Shown here: piece by piece, positions 26,867 to 44,427 of the stretch | Numbering within the stretch: the first letter of the stretch is position 1 | Layout: every line of letters starts with the position of its first letter | Assembly: GCA_000985875.1 (NCBI GenBank) | Contig: CCRI01000023.1 | Coordinates: 20,711 to 84,710 of the forward strand | DNA: 64,000 nt | From: Neorhizobium galegae bv. officinalis | Lineage (GTDB): Bacteria; Pseudomonadota; Alphaproteobacteria; Rhizobiales; Rhizobiaceae | Direction of reading: 5' to 3' | Made by a program: the position numbers and the translations under genes | The notes under the pieces: generated by a model | Seen by the model: only the letters and a program-made list of their open reading frames with translations | Told to the model about the DNA's origin: nothing | The model's database searches: none

Positions 26867-27160
26867 ATGATCGCCACACCCGACAATGACAACAACCTCG
26901 ACGGGCCGATGGTCTTCATCATCATCGGCAAGGGCTATGAGACGAAGGGCGCCGAAGGCATCGAGCTGCATATCATGCTGCGCGCGCCGGACGACGATTC
27001 CGCCGTGCGCGAGGCGCTCAACGCCCTGTCGGAAGAAGGCTTCATCGAGGCCGACCTCGACCAGATCGGCGTCCTGACCGACGAACCCACCGAGGAACCG
27101 CATGCCTCGGCCTACCAGGGCGCGCTCGAAGGCGAAGTGGCGATCATCCGGTTCGAGTAG
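26867..27160 (+). CDS. conserved small acidic protein of unknown function
   Basis: 97 residues from the ATG at 26867, which has GGAG 6 bases upstream; an ATG two codons earlier abuts the GGAG and is unlikely. It opens MIATPDNDNNLDGPMVFIII and continues with an alternating beta/alpha pattern and many Asp/Glu. No signal peptide, membrane segment or catalytic motif. I do not recognise a named family; I recall similar unannotated proteins in rhizobia but cannot verify this. Isolated, divergent from rpsL and convergent with rpoC. Confidence 0.6.
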   Translation: MIATPDNDNNLDGPMVFIIIGKGYETKGAEGIELHIMLRAPDDDSAVREALNALSEEGFIEADLDQIGVLTDEPTEEPHASAYQGALEGEVAIIRFE

Positions 27161-27201
27161 TCTCGATCTTCGAAGAGGCCTGACCGCCCTCACCTCTTCC
27201 C

Positions 27202-27225
27202 GCCGGCGCCTGCAAGAGTGCCGGC
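27202..27225 (+). terminator. GC stem after the orphan gene
   Basis: Six-base arms gccggc and gccggc (self-complementary) with a 12-base loop, followed by CTTTCC. Weak terminator-like element 40 bases after the stop. Confidence 0.35.
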
Positions 27226-27350
27226 CTTTCCGCTCAGCGGCATTTCTCTTTCGACCTCACAAGCGGTGACTTGCCTCCCTAGCCGGCGTATTCACGGCGG
27301 AGCTGCCGTGGCGCGCGCTGCCCTTGAGCAATTCACCAAAACATGCCTCA

Positions 27351-27377
27351 GCCGCCGAGCAGTCTCGGCGGCTTTTT
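27351..27377 (+). terminator. intrinsic terminator, plus strand
   Basis: Nine-base arms gccgccgag and ctcggcggc, 4-base loop, followed by TTTTT. Strong Rho-independent terminator for transcription arriving from the left. Confidence 0.7.
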
Positions 27378-27406
27378 GATGTCCCTTCCCCTCGCCGCGT
27401 AGAATG

Positions 27407-27440
27407 AAAAAAACCGCCCGGATCGCTCCGGGCGGTTTTT
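27407..27440 (-). terminator. terminator of the rpoBC operon
   Basis: Nine-base arms ccgcccgga and tccgggcgg with loop TCGC. The minus strand then has seven T residues and the plus strand five, so it is bidirectional. It starts 25 bases after the rpoC stop. Confidence 0.8.
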
Positions 27441-27464
27441 GATGTTCAATTGGCAGCAGCCGGA

Positions 27465-31676
<4,212 letters not shown>

Positions 31677-31826
31677 GCCTATCTCCTTTAGGGGCGGAAG
31701 CCCTCGGCTTGCGATCGCAACAGTCCAAATTCCCGGGACGGACCGTCCGATGCATTAAAACGGTATTAGCCGCGAAATGCGGCGAAAGTTTCCCTATCCT
31801 GCCGGCGGATACCGGCGGAGGGAGCA

Positions 31827-31851
31827 GCGCGCGCCTTCAATCGGCGCGCGC
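31827..31851 (-). other. 9-bp GC hairpin between rpoB and rpoC
   Basis: Perfect arms gcgcgcgcc and ggcgcgcgc with a 7-base loop, starting 10 bases after the rpoB stop. No T-run. A candidate RNA processing or pausing site in the 185-base gap. Confidence 0.4.
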
Positions 31852-31861
31852 CTCGTTATGA

Positions 31862-35998
<4,137 letters not shown>

Positions 35999-36158
35999 CG
36001 TCGCTCCTTCAAAATTGCATCCGGGCCTGCAACGGACGGGGTTCGCTGGCCAGTCGATCCCGTCGATCAATGGGTATTCTCAATCTCGTCCCACCTCTCG
36101 AACACGCCAGGCCGGATTGCCTTTTCTGTTCGATTCGGGACCATCCTCTTGAGAACCC

Positions 36159-36194
36159 ATTACCCAGGAACCGTTTTGACGGTTCCTGGGTAAT
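36159..36194 (-). promoter_or_regulatory. 16-bp perfect hairpin between rplL and rpoB
   Basis: Arms attacccaggaaccgt and acggttcctgggtaat match at all 16 positions around a 4-base loop. Located mid-gap, 160 bases before rpoB. In E. coli this gap holds an attenuator and an RNase III site; a similar role is inferred. Confidence 0.6.
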
Positions 36195-36210
36195 ACGTTC
36201 GGAGGAAATG

Positions 36211-36235
36211 GGCGGGAGAGGAGACCTCCCCCGCC
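36211..36235 (-). other. second hairpin after rplL
   Basis: ggcggg...cccgcc with further pairs inside and one mismatch, 12 bases after the rplL stop. On the minus strand it precedes the 16-bp hairpin, making a tandem pair. Confidence 0.4.
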
Positions 36236-36246
36236 GCATTCCGATA

Positions 36247-36624
<378 letters not shown>

Positions 36625-36684
36625 TTTACTAGTTCCTTATATTCGGTTCGAACTTGATTTGGGTATGAACAGCGAAAAACCGCC

Positions 36685-37206
36685 TTAAGCGGCTTCCTCG
36701 TCCTTCTTGGCGTAGGCCGCGAACACGCGGGCAAGCTGGCTTGCCGGTGCTGCAACAACCGTGGCGACGCGGGTAGCCGGGGCATTCAAGAGGCCCAGCA
36801 GCTTGCCGCGAAGCTCGTCCAGCGAAGGCAGGGTCGCAAGCGACTTGACCGCATCCGCAGTGAGCGTGGTTGCACCCATGGAACCGCCCAGAACAATGAT
36901 CTTGTCATTGGTCTTGGCAAAATCCATGACGACCTTCGGAGCCGTTACCGGGTCTTCGCTGAATGCGATCAGCGTCTGACCCTTGAAGAGATTTGACATC
37001 CCTTCCGACTCCGTACCCTGAAGAGCGATCTTGGCCAGACGGTTCTTCGCGACTTTGACGGTGCCGCCAGCAGCGCGCATCTTCGAACGAAAATCGTTCA
37101 TCTGCGCAACTGTGACACCAGCATAGTGGGCCACGACAACCGAACCAGAAGCCTTGAAGACTTCGTTCAGCTCCGTGACAAATTCGCGCTTTTCCGCTCT
37201 TTCCAC
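36685..37206 (-). CDS. rplJ: 50S ribosomal protein L10 (GTG start)
   Basis: 173 residues. The GTG at 37206 is chosen: GGAG lies 8 bases upstream and the product begins (M)ERAEKREFVTELNEVF, the family N-terminus. The frame is open farther up to 37353, but that part is leader RNA. L10 anchors L12 dimers through its C-terminal helix and, in E. coli, the L10-L12 complex binds the leader to repress its own translation. Confidence 0.97.
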   Translation of the reverse strand: MERAEKREFVTELNEVFKASGSVVVAHYAGVTVAQMNDFRSKMRAAGGTVKVAKNRLAKIALQGTESEGMSNLFKGQTLIAFSEDPVTAPKVVMDFAKTNDKIIVLGGSMGATTLTADAVKSLATLPSLDELRGKLLGLLNAPATRVATVVAAPASQLARVFAAYAKKDEEAA

Positions 37207-37420
37207 TGTCTGTCTCCAGTTGACGGGACCGCAATCCTGCAGGCCCCATCGGGTTGCCTTTGCCTCAAGGGATCCCTTGATTAGGACCCCAAGCGACGCT
37301 TGAGGATCCTGTCCCCTCGCACTGTCGCCACAGGGGCTCCAGGCACAAGGCACACTAGGCTCGAACCGAATTTACGAGGCGCATGGCACCTCAAAAATCT
37401 CGGGTCTTACCCGTCTCATG
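37207..37420 (-). promoter_or_regulatory. candidate ribosomal L10 leader
   Basis: The 346 bases before rplJ contain no gene. The part next to rplJ has several potential long-range stems (for example tcctcaag near 37302 with cttgagg near 37263) and a CCTGGAGCCCCTG-like segment on the minus strand. Position and size fit an autoregulatory L10 leader; a covariance-model search is needed to confirm the fold. Confidence 0.5.
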
Positions 37421-37469
37421 CAGGCATCAAGTGATTAAGGTCGAAACCACCCGCAATCTCGGACAGGAA

Positions 37470-37546
37470 TTCCCAGGTTTCCCTGGGAAATCCCCGGCCC
37501 CGAAGGACCGGGAATTCATGCGGTCCGGAACCCGAAGGCTCCGGAC
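37470..37546 (-). promoter_or_regulatory. three consecutive tetraloop hairpins after rplA
   Basis: On the minus strand: a 10-bp stem capped by UUCG (37523-37546, arms gtccggagcc/ggttccggac), a 9-bp stem capped by UUCG (37492-37513) and an 8-bp stem capped by GAAA (37470-37489, arms ttcccagg/cctgggaa). They start 7 bases after the rplA stop. No T-run follows, so partial termination, processing or 3'-end protection of the rplKA message are all possible. Confidence 0.6.
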
Positions 37547-37552
37547 AAAACT

Positions 37553-38248
37553 TTAGATCGTGACCGTCGACGGATCGATCTTGACGCCCGGACCCATGGT
37601 CGAGGAGATCGCTACCCGCTTGAGGTAGTTGCCCTTGGCGCCGGCCGGCTTGGCCTTGATGACGGCGTCAGCGAAAGCCTTGATGTTCTCTTCGAGAGCC
37701 TTGGCTTCGAAGGAGGCCTTGCCGATACCGGCGTGGATGATGCCAGCCTTTTCGACGCGGAACTCGACAGCGCCGCCCTTGGAGGCCTTGACGGCGCCAG
37801 CGACGTCCATGGTGACGGTCCCGACCTTCGGGTTCGGCATCATGCCGCGCGGGCCGAGAACCTTACCGAGACGGCCGACGAGCGGCATCATGTCCGGGGT
37901 GGCGATGCAGCGATCGAAGTCGATCTTGCCGCCTTGGACGATTTCGACGAGGTCTTCTGCGCCGACGATGTCCGCGCCGGCAGCCTTGGCTTCGTCAGCC
38001 TTGGCGCCGCGTGCGAAAACGGCAACACGAACGTCACGGCCGGTGCCGTTCGGCAGGTTGACCACGCCGCGGACCATCTGGTCTGCGTGACGCGGATCGA
38101 CGCCGAGGTTCATGGCGATTTCGACGGTTTCGTCGAACTTGGCGACCGCACGCTCCTTGACCATCGAAATGGCGTCGGTAAGCGCTACGAGCTTGGTCGG
38201 ATCCACGCCTTCGCGGATCTTCTGAATACGCTTTGCAAGCTTTGCCAT
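37553..38248 (-). CDS. rplA: 50S ribosomal protein L1
   Basis: 231 residues. MAKLAKRIQKIREGVDPTKL and the signature RGMMPNPKVGTVTMDVAGAV are present. L1 forms the mobile stalk that guides tRNA out of the E site, and in E. coli represses rplKA by binding the message. One base separates it from rplK. Confidence 0.98.
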   Translation of the reverse strand: MAKLAKRIQKIREGVDPTKLVALTDAISMVKERAVAKFDETVEIAMNLGVDPRHADQMVRGVVNLPNGTGRDVRVAVFARGAKADEAKAAGADIVGAEDLVEIVQGGKIDFDRCIATPDMMPLVGRLGKVLGPRGMMPNPKVGTVTMDVAGAVKASKGGAVEFRVEKAGIIHAGIGKASFEAKALEENIKAFADAVIKAKPAGAKGNYLKRVAISSTMGPGVKIDPSTVTI

Positions 38249-38249
38249 G

Positions 38250-38681
38250 TTACGCCACCACTTCCAGGCCCATGGCGCGGGCAGAGCCCTCGATCATGGC
38301 CATTGCGCCTTCGAGATCGGCAGCATTCAGATCCTTCATCTTCGCCTGGGCGATGGTCTGGATCTGAGCCTTGGTCAGGGTGCCAGCCTTGGCGCCCTTG
38401 CCCGGGGTCTTGGAACCCGAGGTGATCTTCGCTTCCTTCTTCAGCCAGTAGCTGACCGGAGGCTGCTTCATCGCGAAGGTGAAGGACTTGTCCTGGAAAT
38501 AGGTGATGACGACCGGGATCGGCATGCCCTTTTCCATTTCCTGCGTGGCGGCGTTGAACGCCTTGCAGAATTCCATGATGTTGATGCCGCGCTGACCAAG
38601 TGCAGGACCGATCGGCGGGGACGGATTGGCCGACCCTGCCTTCACCTGCAGCTTGAGCTGGCCCATAACTTTCTTAGCCAT
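38250..38681 (-). CDS. rplK: 50S ribosomal protein L11
   Basis: 143 residues. LKLQVKAGSANPSPPIGPAL (N-terminal domain, thiostrepton site prolines) and the C-terminal RNA-binding domain ending EGSARAMGLEVVA. Works with L10/L12 in the factor-binding region. The 177-base gap upstream holds a 6-bp GCCGGC stem at 38725-38740. Confidence 0.98.
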   Translation of the reverse strand: MAKKVMGQLKLQVKAGSANPSPPIGPALGQRGINIMEFCKAFNAATQEMEKGMPIPVVITYFQDKSFTFAMKQPPVSYWLKKEAKITSGSKTPGKGAKAGTLTKAQIQTIAQAKMKDLNAADLEGAMAMIEGSARAMGLEVVA

Positions 38682-38858
38682 TACTCTCTGCCTTTCGTTA
38701 GAGACCGGTTTCCCGATCCGACATGCCGGCCTTCGCCGGCGGCTGCGGTTGCGTGGTTCGGTCAGGATGCCCGGCTAAGGCACCGTTCCTCCCACGCGCT
38801 TGCGGCAAACGCCGCACGAGACCCACCGAACAAACGGCAGGCCCCAATTCCAAACGGA

Positions 38859-39389
38859 TCAGACCTTTTCGACCTGAGCGTATTCCAGCTCGACCGGGGT
38901 CGCGCGGCCGAAGATCGAAACCTCGACCTTGAGGCGCGAACGCTCCTCGTCAACGTCCTGAACGGTACCGTTGAAGGAAGCGAACGGACCATCCGACACC
39001 CGAACCTGCTCGCCGATCTCGAAAGTGATCGACGACTTCGGCCGCTCGACACCTTCCTGGACCTGGCCCAGGATACGCTCAGCCTCGAAGTCCGGGATCG
39101 GAACCGGCTTGTTGTCGGAACCGAGAAAGCCGGTGACCTTCGGCGTGTTCTTGATCAGGTGATAGGCTTCGTCGGTCAGGTTAGCCCGAACCATGACGTA
39201 ACCCGGAAAGAACTTGCGCTCGGAATCGACCTTGCGGCCGCGACGCACTTCAACCACCTTCTCCGTCGGCACCAGGATCTTCTCGAACAGATGCTCAAGC
39301 CCCTTCTGGCGAGCCTTGTTCTCGATGTCCTCAGCCACCTTCTTCTCAAAATTGGAATATGCGTGGACGATGTACCAACGCGCCGCCAT
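38859..39389 (-). CDS. nusG: transcription termination/antitermination factor NusG
   Basis: 176 residues. The NGN domain starts MAARWYIVHAYSNFEKKVAE and binds the beta-prime clamp; the C-terminal KOW domain (VRVSDGPFASFNGTVQDVDE) binds Rho or S10. Couples transcription to translation. Sixteen bases after secE, the usual secE-nusG pair. Confidence 0.98.
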   Translation of the reverse strand: MAARWYIVHAYSNFEKKVAEDIENKARQKGLEHLFEKILVPTEKVVEVRRGRKVDSERKFFPGYVMVRANLTDEAYHLIKNTPKVTGFLGSDNKPVPIPDFEAERILGQVQEGVERPKSSITFEIGEQVRVSDGPFASFNGTVQDVDEERSRLKVEVSIFGRATPVELEYAQVEKV

Positions 39390-39405
39390 CTTTATTCTCC
39401 AGAAA

Positions 39406-39606
39406 TCAAACGCTGACGTTCAGTACGAGACGGAGCAACCATCCCATGAGCTGGTCTGCAGCGAAGAAAAACAGCGCAGCGAACACAACCATAACCAGAA
39501 CCATGGCCGTGGAGATCATGGTCTCGCGACGCGACGGCCAATGGATTTTCGACGCTTCGGATCGCACCTGGCGCAGAAACGTAACTGGATTGGTCTTGGA
39601 TGCCAT
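39406..39606 (-). CDS. secE: protein translocase subunit SecE
   Basis: 66 residues, the short one-membrane-segment form. MASKTNPVTFLRQVRSEASK and IHWPSRRETMISTAMV form the amphipathic helix and start of the membrane helix (to about residue 55). Clamps SecY. Five upstream in-frame codons are not used. Confidence 0.97.
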   Translation of the reverse strand: MASKTNPVTFLRQVRSEASKIHWPSRRETMISTAMVLVMVVFAALFFFAADQLMGWLLRLVLNVSV

Positions 39607-39678
39607 TGATTGCCCACGCAATTACGGCGCGTAAAGCTGAACTTGCTCAGCCCCACGCACCGCGTGTCTGTTTTGACC

Positions 39679-39707
39679 TACATAAACACCCCTTCCCCTT
39701 TACACAA
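39679..39707 (-). promoter_or_regulatory. promoter for secE-nusG-rplK...
   Basis: Minus strand: TTGTGT at 39702-39707, 17-base spacer, TATGTA at 39679-39684. About 73 bases upstream of the secE ATG and downstream of tRNA-Trp. Confidence 0.45.
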
Positions 39708-39803
39708 GAGGGAAAACAGTGTTCGATGAAATTTCGCCGTTTTGCACGGCGACCATTTCCCGACAATTCCGCTGCGGATAATCTCGCGCCAATCATCTGA
39801 AAG

Positions 39804-39879
<76 letters not shown>

Positions 39880-40502
39880 TCAACCTTGGCGGAACATAAA
39901 CCGGAAACTCGGCCTCGCCGCCAACTGGCTAGGCGCTCCCTTTAAGGGGATGCGCCGCGCTTTGCAAGAGCATTTTTGATATCCGTAGCGTTCTACCCGA
40001 GCTTTCCATCGTACCCGTCAGGTGCGTCGGCAGAGCGAACGCCCGGAAGCGCCGTTCCGGGCGCGGCCTTCGCCTATTTTCGCCCGGGAGCAGGCCGGAG
40101 GAACAGGTCTTCAAGGCCGGGAGCCGTCAGAAAGTTGCGACCGCCGCTCCGCAGAAGCTTCCGAATGATCGACAGAGGCTCCCCGGGAATCGGCCCGCGG
40201 ACGATTCGCAACGGGAGGCAGTTGATGGCGCCGCGCTTGCACCCGCCGAGCTAGCCCGCCACGACCGGCATTTGCGCTTTCTCCGAGATAAGTCACCGAG
40301 CGGCGACCTATGGTTCGGCGGATGTCTGCCGCCTGCCCCGCCGGAATTCGTCGATGGCACGTCGGTCTGGCAGCGCCTGAGGCCCGGCAATCTGCGACCT
40401 GCCGGACCGCGGCAAAACGCATTTCCGTTACCGAAGCGAGCTTTTTCTAAGACTGACTCAGGGTGAGCCACGCGATTGACCCAAGGACAGGACTGAAAAG
40501 CG
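39880..40502. other. long intergenic region between tuf2 and tRNA-Trp
   Basis: About 620 bases. It contains the tRNA-Trp promoter near its left end. Open frames of 60-114 codons on both strands lack ribosome-binding sites and homology-like features. No repeat or RNA motif was recognised in the central part. Confidence 0.5.
39939..39967 (-). promoter_or_regulatory. promoter for tRNA-Trp
   Basis: Minus strand: TTGCAA at 39962-39967, 17-base spacer, TAAAGG at 39939-39944, followed by a GC-rich discriminator. Stable-RNA-type promoter, about 60 bases before the tRNA 5' end. Confidence 0.5.
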
Positions 40503-40532
40503 AAAGGCCCCGCCGTTGCCGGCAGGGCCTTT
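40503..40532 (-). terminator. terminator of tuf2
   Basis: Thirteen-base arms aaaggccccgccg and cggcagggccttt with one G-U pair and loop TTGC. The minus-strand tail is CGCTTTTC. Begins 23 bases after the tuf2 stop. Confidence 0.75.
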
Positions 40533-40554
40533 GCTATTTCGATGTGGCTATCGA

Positions 40555-41730
<1,176 letters not shown>

Positions 41731-41783
41731 TGAATGCTTCCTGTGAACATAAGGGTGGACCCGGCGACCGGGTTTGGTGTCGC

Positions 41784-41812
41784 CGTTTAAGGCTTTCCAC
41801 TAGAATGCGCAA
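41784..41812 (-). promoter_or_regulatory. promoter for tuf2
   Basis: Minus strand: TTGCGC at 41807-41812, 17-base spacer, TAAACG at 41784-41789, giving a leader of about 45-50 bases. The -10 is the same as at the proposed str operon promoter. Confidence 0.5.
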
Positions 41813-41965
41813 GACATAATTACGACGCGCGCCCGGACAAGGGGAGCAGGCAAAATCGGCCTTAAAATGCCCGGCGGACGGCCGGTTCGGCGCGGGCTCG
41901 GTTCAAGATCCGGACCGTCTGTTACTGCAGGCCTCAGCGAATTGAGGGGCGCCGGAAGCGCAAGA

Positions 41966-41995
41966 AGCCCCGCAACCGGGCAAAGCGGCGGGGCT
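41966..41995 (-). terminator. weak terminator after tRNA-Gly
   Basis: Eight-base arms agccccgc and gcggggct with a 14-base loop. The minus-strand tail is only partly T-rich. Confidence 0.4.
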
Positions 41996-42159
41996 GGATG
42001 CGCGGCTCAAAACAATATGGGACCCGTGTCTCATTCCATCTGATGGAAGCTTCCGGTCAGAGCAAGGCGCAAGCCGCGTGATCGCCGCCCCGCTTCGACG
42101 GAGACGCGGGAAAGCGTTGCACCGGCTGGCACGCCGTCATTGCAGATCGTTCATGATTT

Positions 42160-42233
42160 TGGAGCGGGTAGCGGGAATCGAACCCGCGTATTCAGCTTGG
42201 AAGGCTGCTGCTCTACCATTGAGCTATACCCGC
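42160..42233 (-). tRNA. tRNA-Gly (TCC)
   Basis: 74 bases with encoded CCA. Acceptor GCGGGTA/TACCCGC, D-arm GCTCAATGGTAGAGC, anticodon loop CTTCCAA (anticodon TCC), T-arm GTTCGATTC. One mismatch at the base of the anticodon stem. Cotranscribed with tRNA-Tyr 25 bases upstream. Confidence 0.96.
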
Positions 42234-42258
42234 GGTGTGGTGTCCGATCAGAGACGAA

Positions 42259-42343
42259 TGGTGGAGAGAGTTGGATTTGAACCAACGTAGGCTGAGCCAA
42301 CGGATTTACAGTCCGTCCCCTTTAACCACTCGGGCATCTCTCC
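42259..42343 (-). tRNA. tRNA-Tyr (GTA)
   Basis: 85 bases, class II tRNA with a long variable arm and encoded CCA. Acceptor GGAGAGA/TCTCTCC, anticodon loop CTGTAAA (anticodon GTA) on an ACGGA/TCCGT stem, T-loop GTTCAAATC. Preceded by a strong promoter. Confidence 0.96.
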
Positions 42344-42414
42344 AGTTTTTCGTCCGGATCGTGAGACCAAGTTCGTCAGACCTTGAAGCTTGCCGCCCCT
42401 CGATCTGCGCCGCG

Positions 42415-42443
42415 TATATGACCGCCTCGTTCTCGTCTGTCAA
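42415..42443 (-). promoter_or_regulatory. promoter for tRNA-Tyr-tRNA-Gly
   Basis: Minus strand: consensus TTGACA at 42438-42443, 17-base spacer, CATATA at 42415-42420. The expected start is about 65 bases before the tRNA-Tyr 5' end. Confidence 0.7.
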
Positions 42444-42545
42444 CACGAGGAAGAAGCAAAAATGACGAAAATAAATCAGTCCCACTTTCGACCCGCCTTC
42501 GCGTCGAGGGCTTTGCCCGGCGAGCGGGGATGGCTATAAGGCCTG

Positions 42546-43424
42546 ATGAGCAAGGACGACAAACAAGACAAATCCACCCGCGACACCCACTACGCAACGC
42601 TTCGGCGCGCCGTGCGCGACGCCAAGCGCGAACGCGGGGAAATTCCGACGCCGCCCCTGAAGCGGCCGAAATCCAACAAGGATTGGAAACCGCCGCAGCT
42701 TCAGCCGGAACAGGTCTTCCTCTACGGCCTGCACACGGTGCGTGCCGCCCTCGACAACCCCGAACGCAAGCTCATCAAGCTGTCGGTGACGCAGAACGCC
42801 TTCGCGCGGCTCGAGATCGGTGAACCGGAGACGCTGTCCCTTCCGGTCGAATTCGTCTCGCCCCAGGATATCGACAAGGTGCTCGGCCCCGAGGCGATCC
42901 ACCAGGGCGTGATGCTGGAAACCCGCCCCCTGCCCGTCCGCCGGCTGGAAGGCCTGAAAGAAAGCCCGCTTCTTCTCGTCCTCGACCAGGTGACCGACCC
43001 CCACAATGTCGGCGCGATCATGCGCTCGGCGGTCGCGTTCGGCGCCGGCGCCATCATCACCACGCAGAGACATAGCCCGACCGAGTCCGGCGTGCTGGCC
43101 AAGTCCGCCTCCGGCGCGCTTGAGCTGATACCTTATATACAGATTACCAACCTCGCCGACGCGATCGAGGAACTGCACCGGCTCGGCTTCCAGACGATCG
43201 GGCTCGATTCGGAAGGCCCCGCCCCGCTCGAAGGCACGTTTACCGGCGGCCGGATCGCCCTGGTGCTCGGTTCGGAAGGCAAGGGCCTGCGGCAGAAGAC
43301 CCGCGAAACGGTCAACGCGCTCGCCCGCCTCGACATGCCGGGCGCCATCAAGTCGCTCAACGTCTCGAACGCCGCCGCGATCGCGCTCTACGCGACACGG
43401 CAGCATCTCGCCAAGGCCGGTTGA
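42546..43424 (+). CDS. rlmB: 23S rRNA 2'-O-ribose methyltransferase, TrmH/RlmB family
   Basis: 292 residues. A basic N-terminal tail (about 1-55), the L30e-like substrate-binding domain (FLYGLHTVRAALDNPERKLI) and the SPOUT catalytic domain with NVGAIMRSAVAFGA, ALVLGSEGKGL and SLNVSNAAAIALY (motifs 1-3 of the trefoil knot that binds S-adenosylmethionine). RlmB methylates G2251 in 23S rRNA of E. coli; assignment to this exact site is by family. Divergent from tRNA-Tyr. Confidence 0.88.
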   Translation: MSKDDKQDKSTRDTHYATLRRAVRDAKRERGEIPTPPLKRPKSNKDWKPPQLQPEQVFLYGLHTVRAALDNPERKLIKLSVTQNAFARLEIGEPETLSLPVEFVSPQDIDKVLGPEAIHQGVMLETRPLPVRRLEGLKESPLLLVLDQVTDPHNVGAIMRSAVAFGAGAIITTQRHSPTESGVLAKSASGALELIPYIQITNLADAIEELHRLGFQTIGLDSEGPAPLEGTFTGGRIALVLGSEGKGLRQKTRETVNALARLDMPGAIKSLNVSNAAAIALYATRQHLAKAG

Positions 43425-43500
43425 GCCGAGCCGTTTTAGACTCCCATGCGCGGGGCAAACGTGTCATGGGAAGTCTAAGCAACCGACGTGACCAGCCGCC

Positions 43501-44298
<798 letters not shown>

Positions 44299-44427
44299 GC
44301 ACCGTCGTCCCCCTGTCATCATTCGGTGACATTGGCGACAGAGCCAATCCGACGCGTTGCATTCCTTTTCGGATGCGCCTAGGAAGCCGCTGCGCGTGAG
44401 ATTGCCGAGCAAAGATGAGGATTGTTG

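Larger units (their letters stand above)
27161..27464. other. intergenic region with three hairpins
   Basis: 304 bases between convergent genes. It holds a GC stem at 27202-27225, a clear plus-strand terminator at 27351-27377 and the bidirectional rpoC terminator at 27407-27440. The presence of a second plus-strand terminator 190 bases after the orphan gene leaves room for a small RNA, but no promoter is convincing. Confidence 0.45.
41731..42159. other. intergenic region tRNA-Gly to tuf2
   Basis: 429 bases with the tuf2 promoter (41784-41812) and a hairpin at 41966-41995 (arms agccccgc/gcggggct) whose minus-strand tail TCTTGCGCTT could end the tRNA-Tyr-Gly transcript. No gene is supported. 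Confidence 0.5.

Noticed and set aside
40111..40471. Minus-strand open frames in the tuf2 to tRNA-Trp gap
   Set aside because: No ribosome-binding site, Arg/Pro-rich frame typical of GC-rich non-coding DNA.
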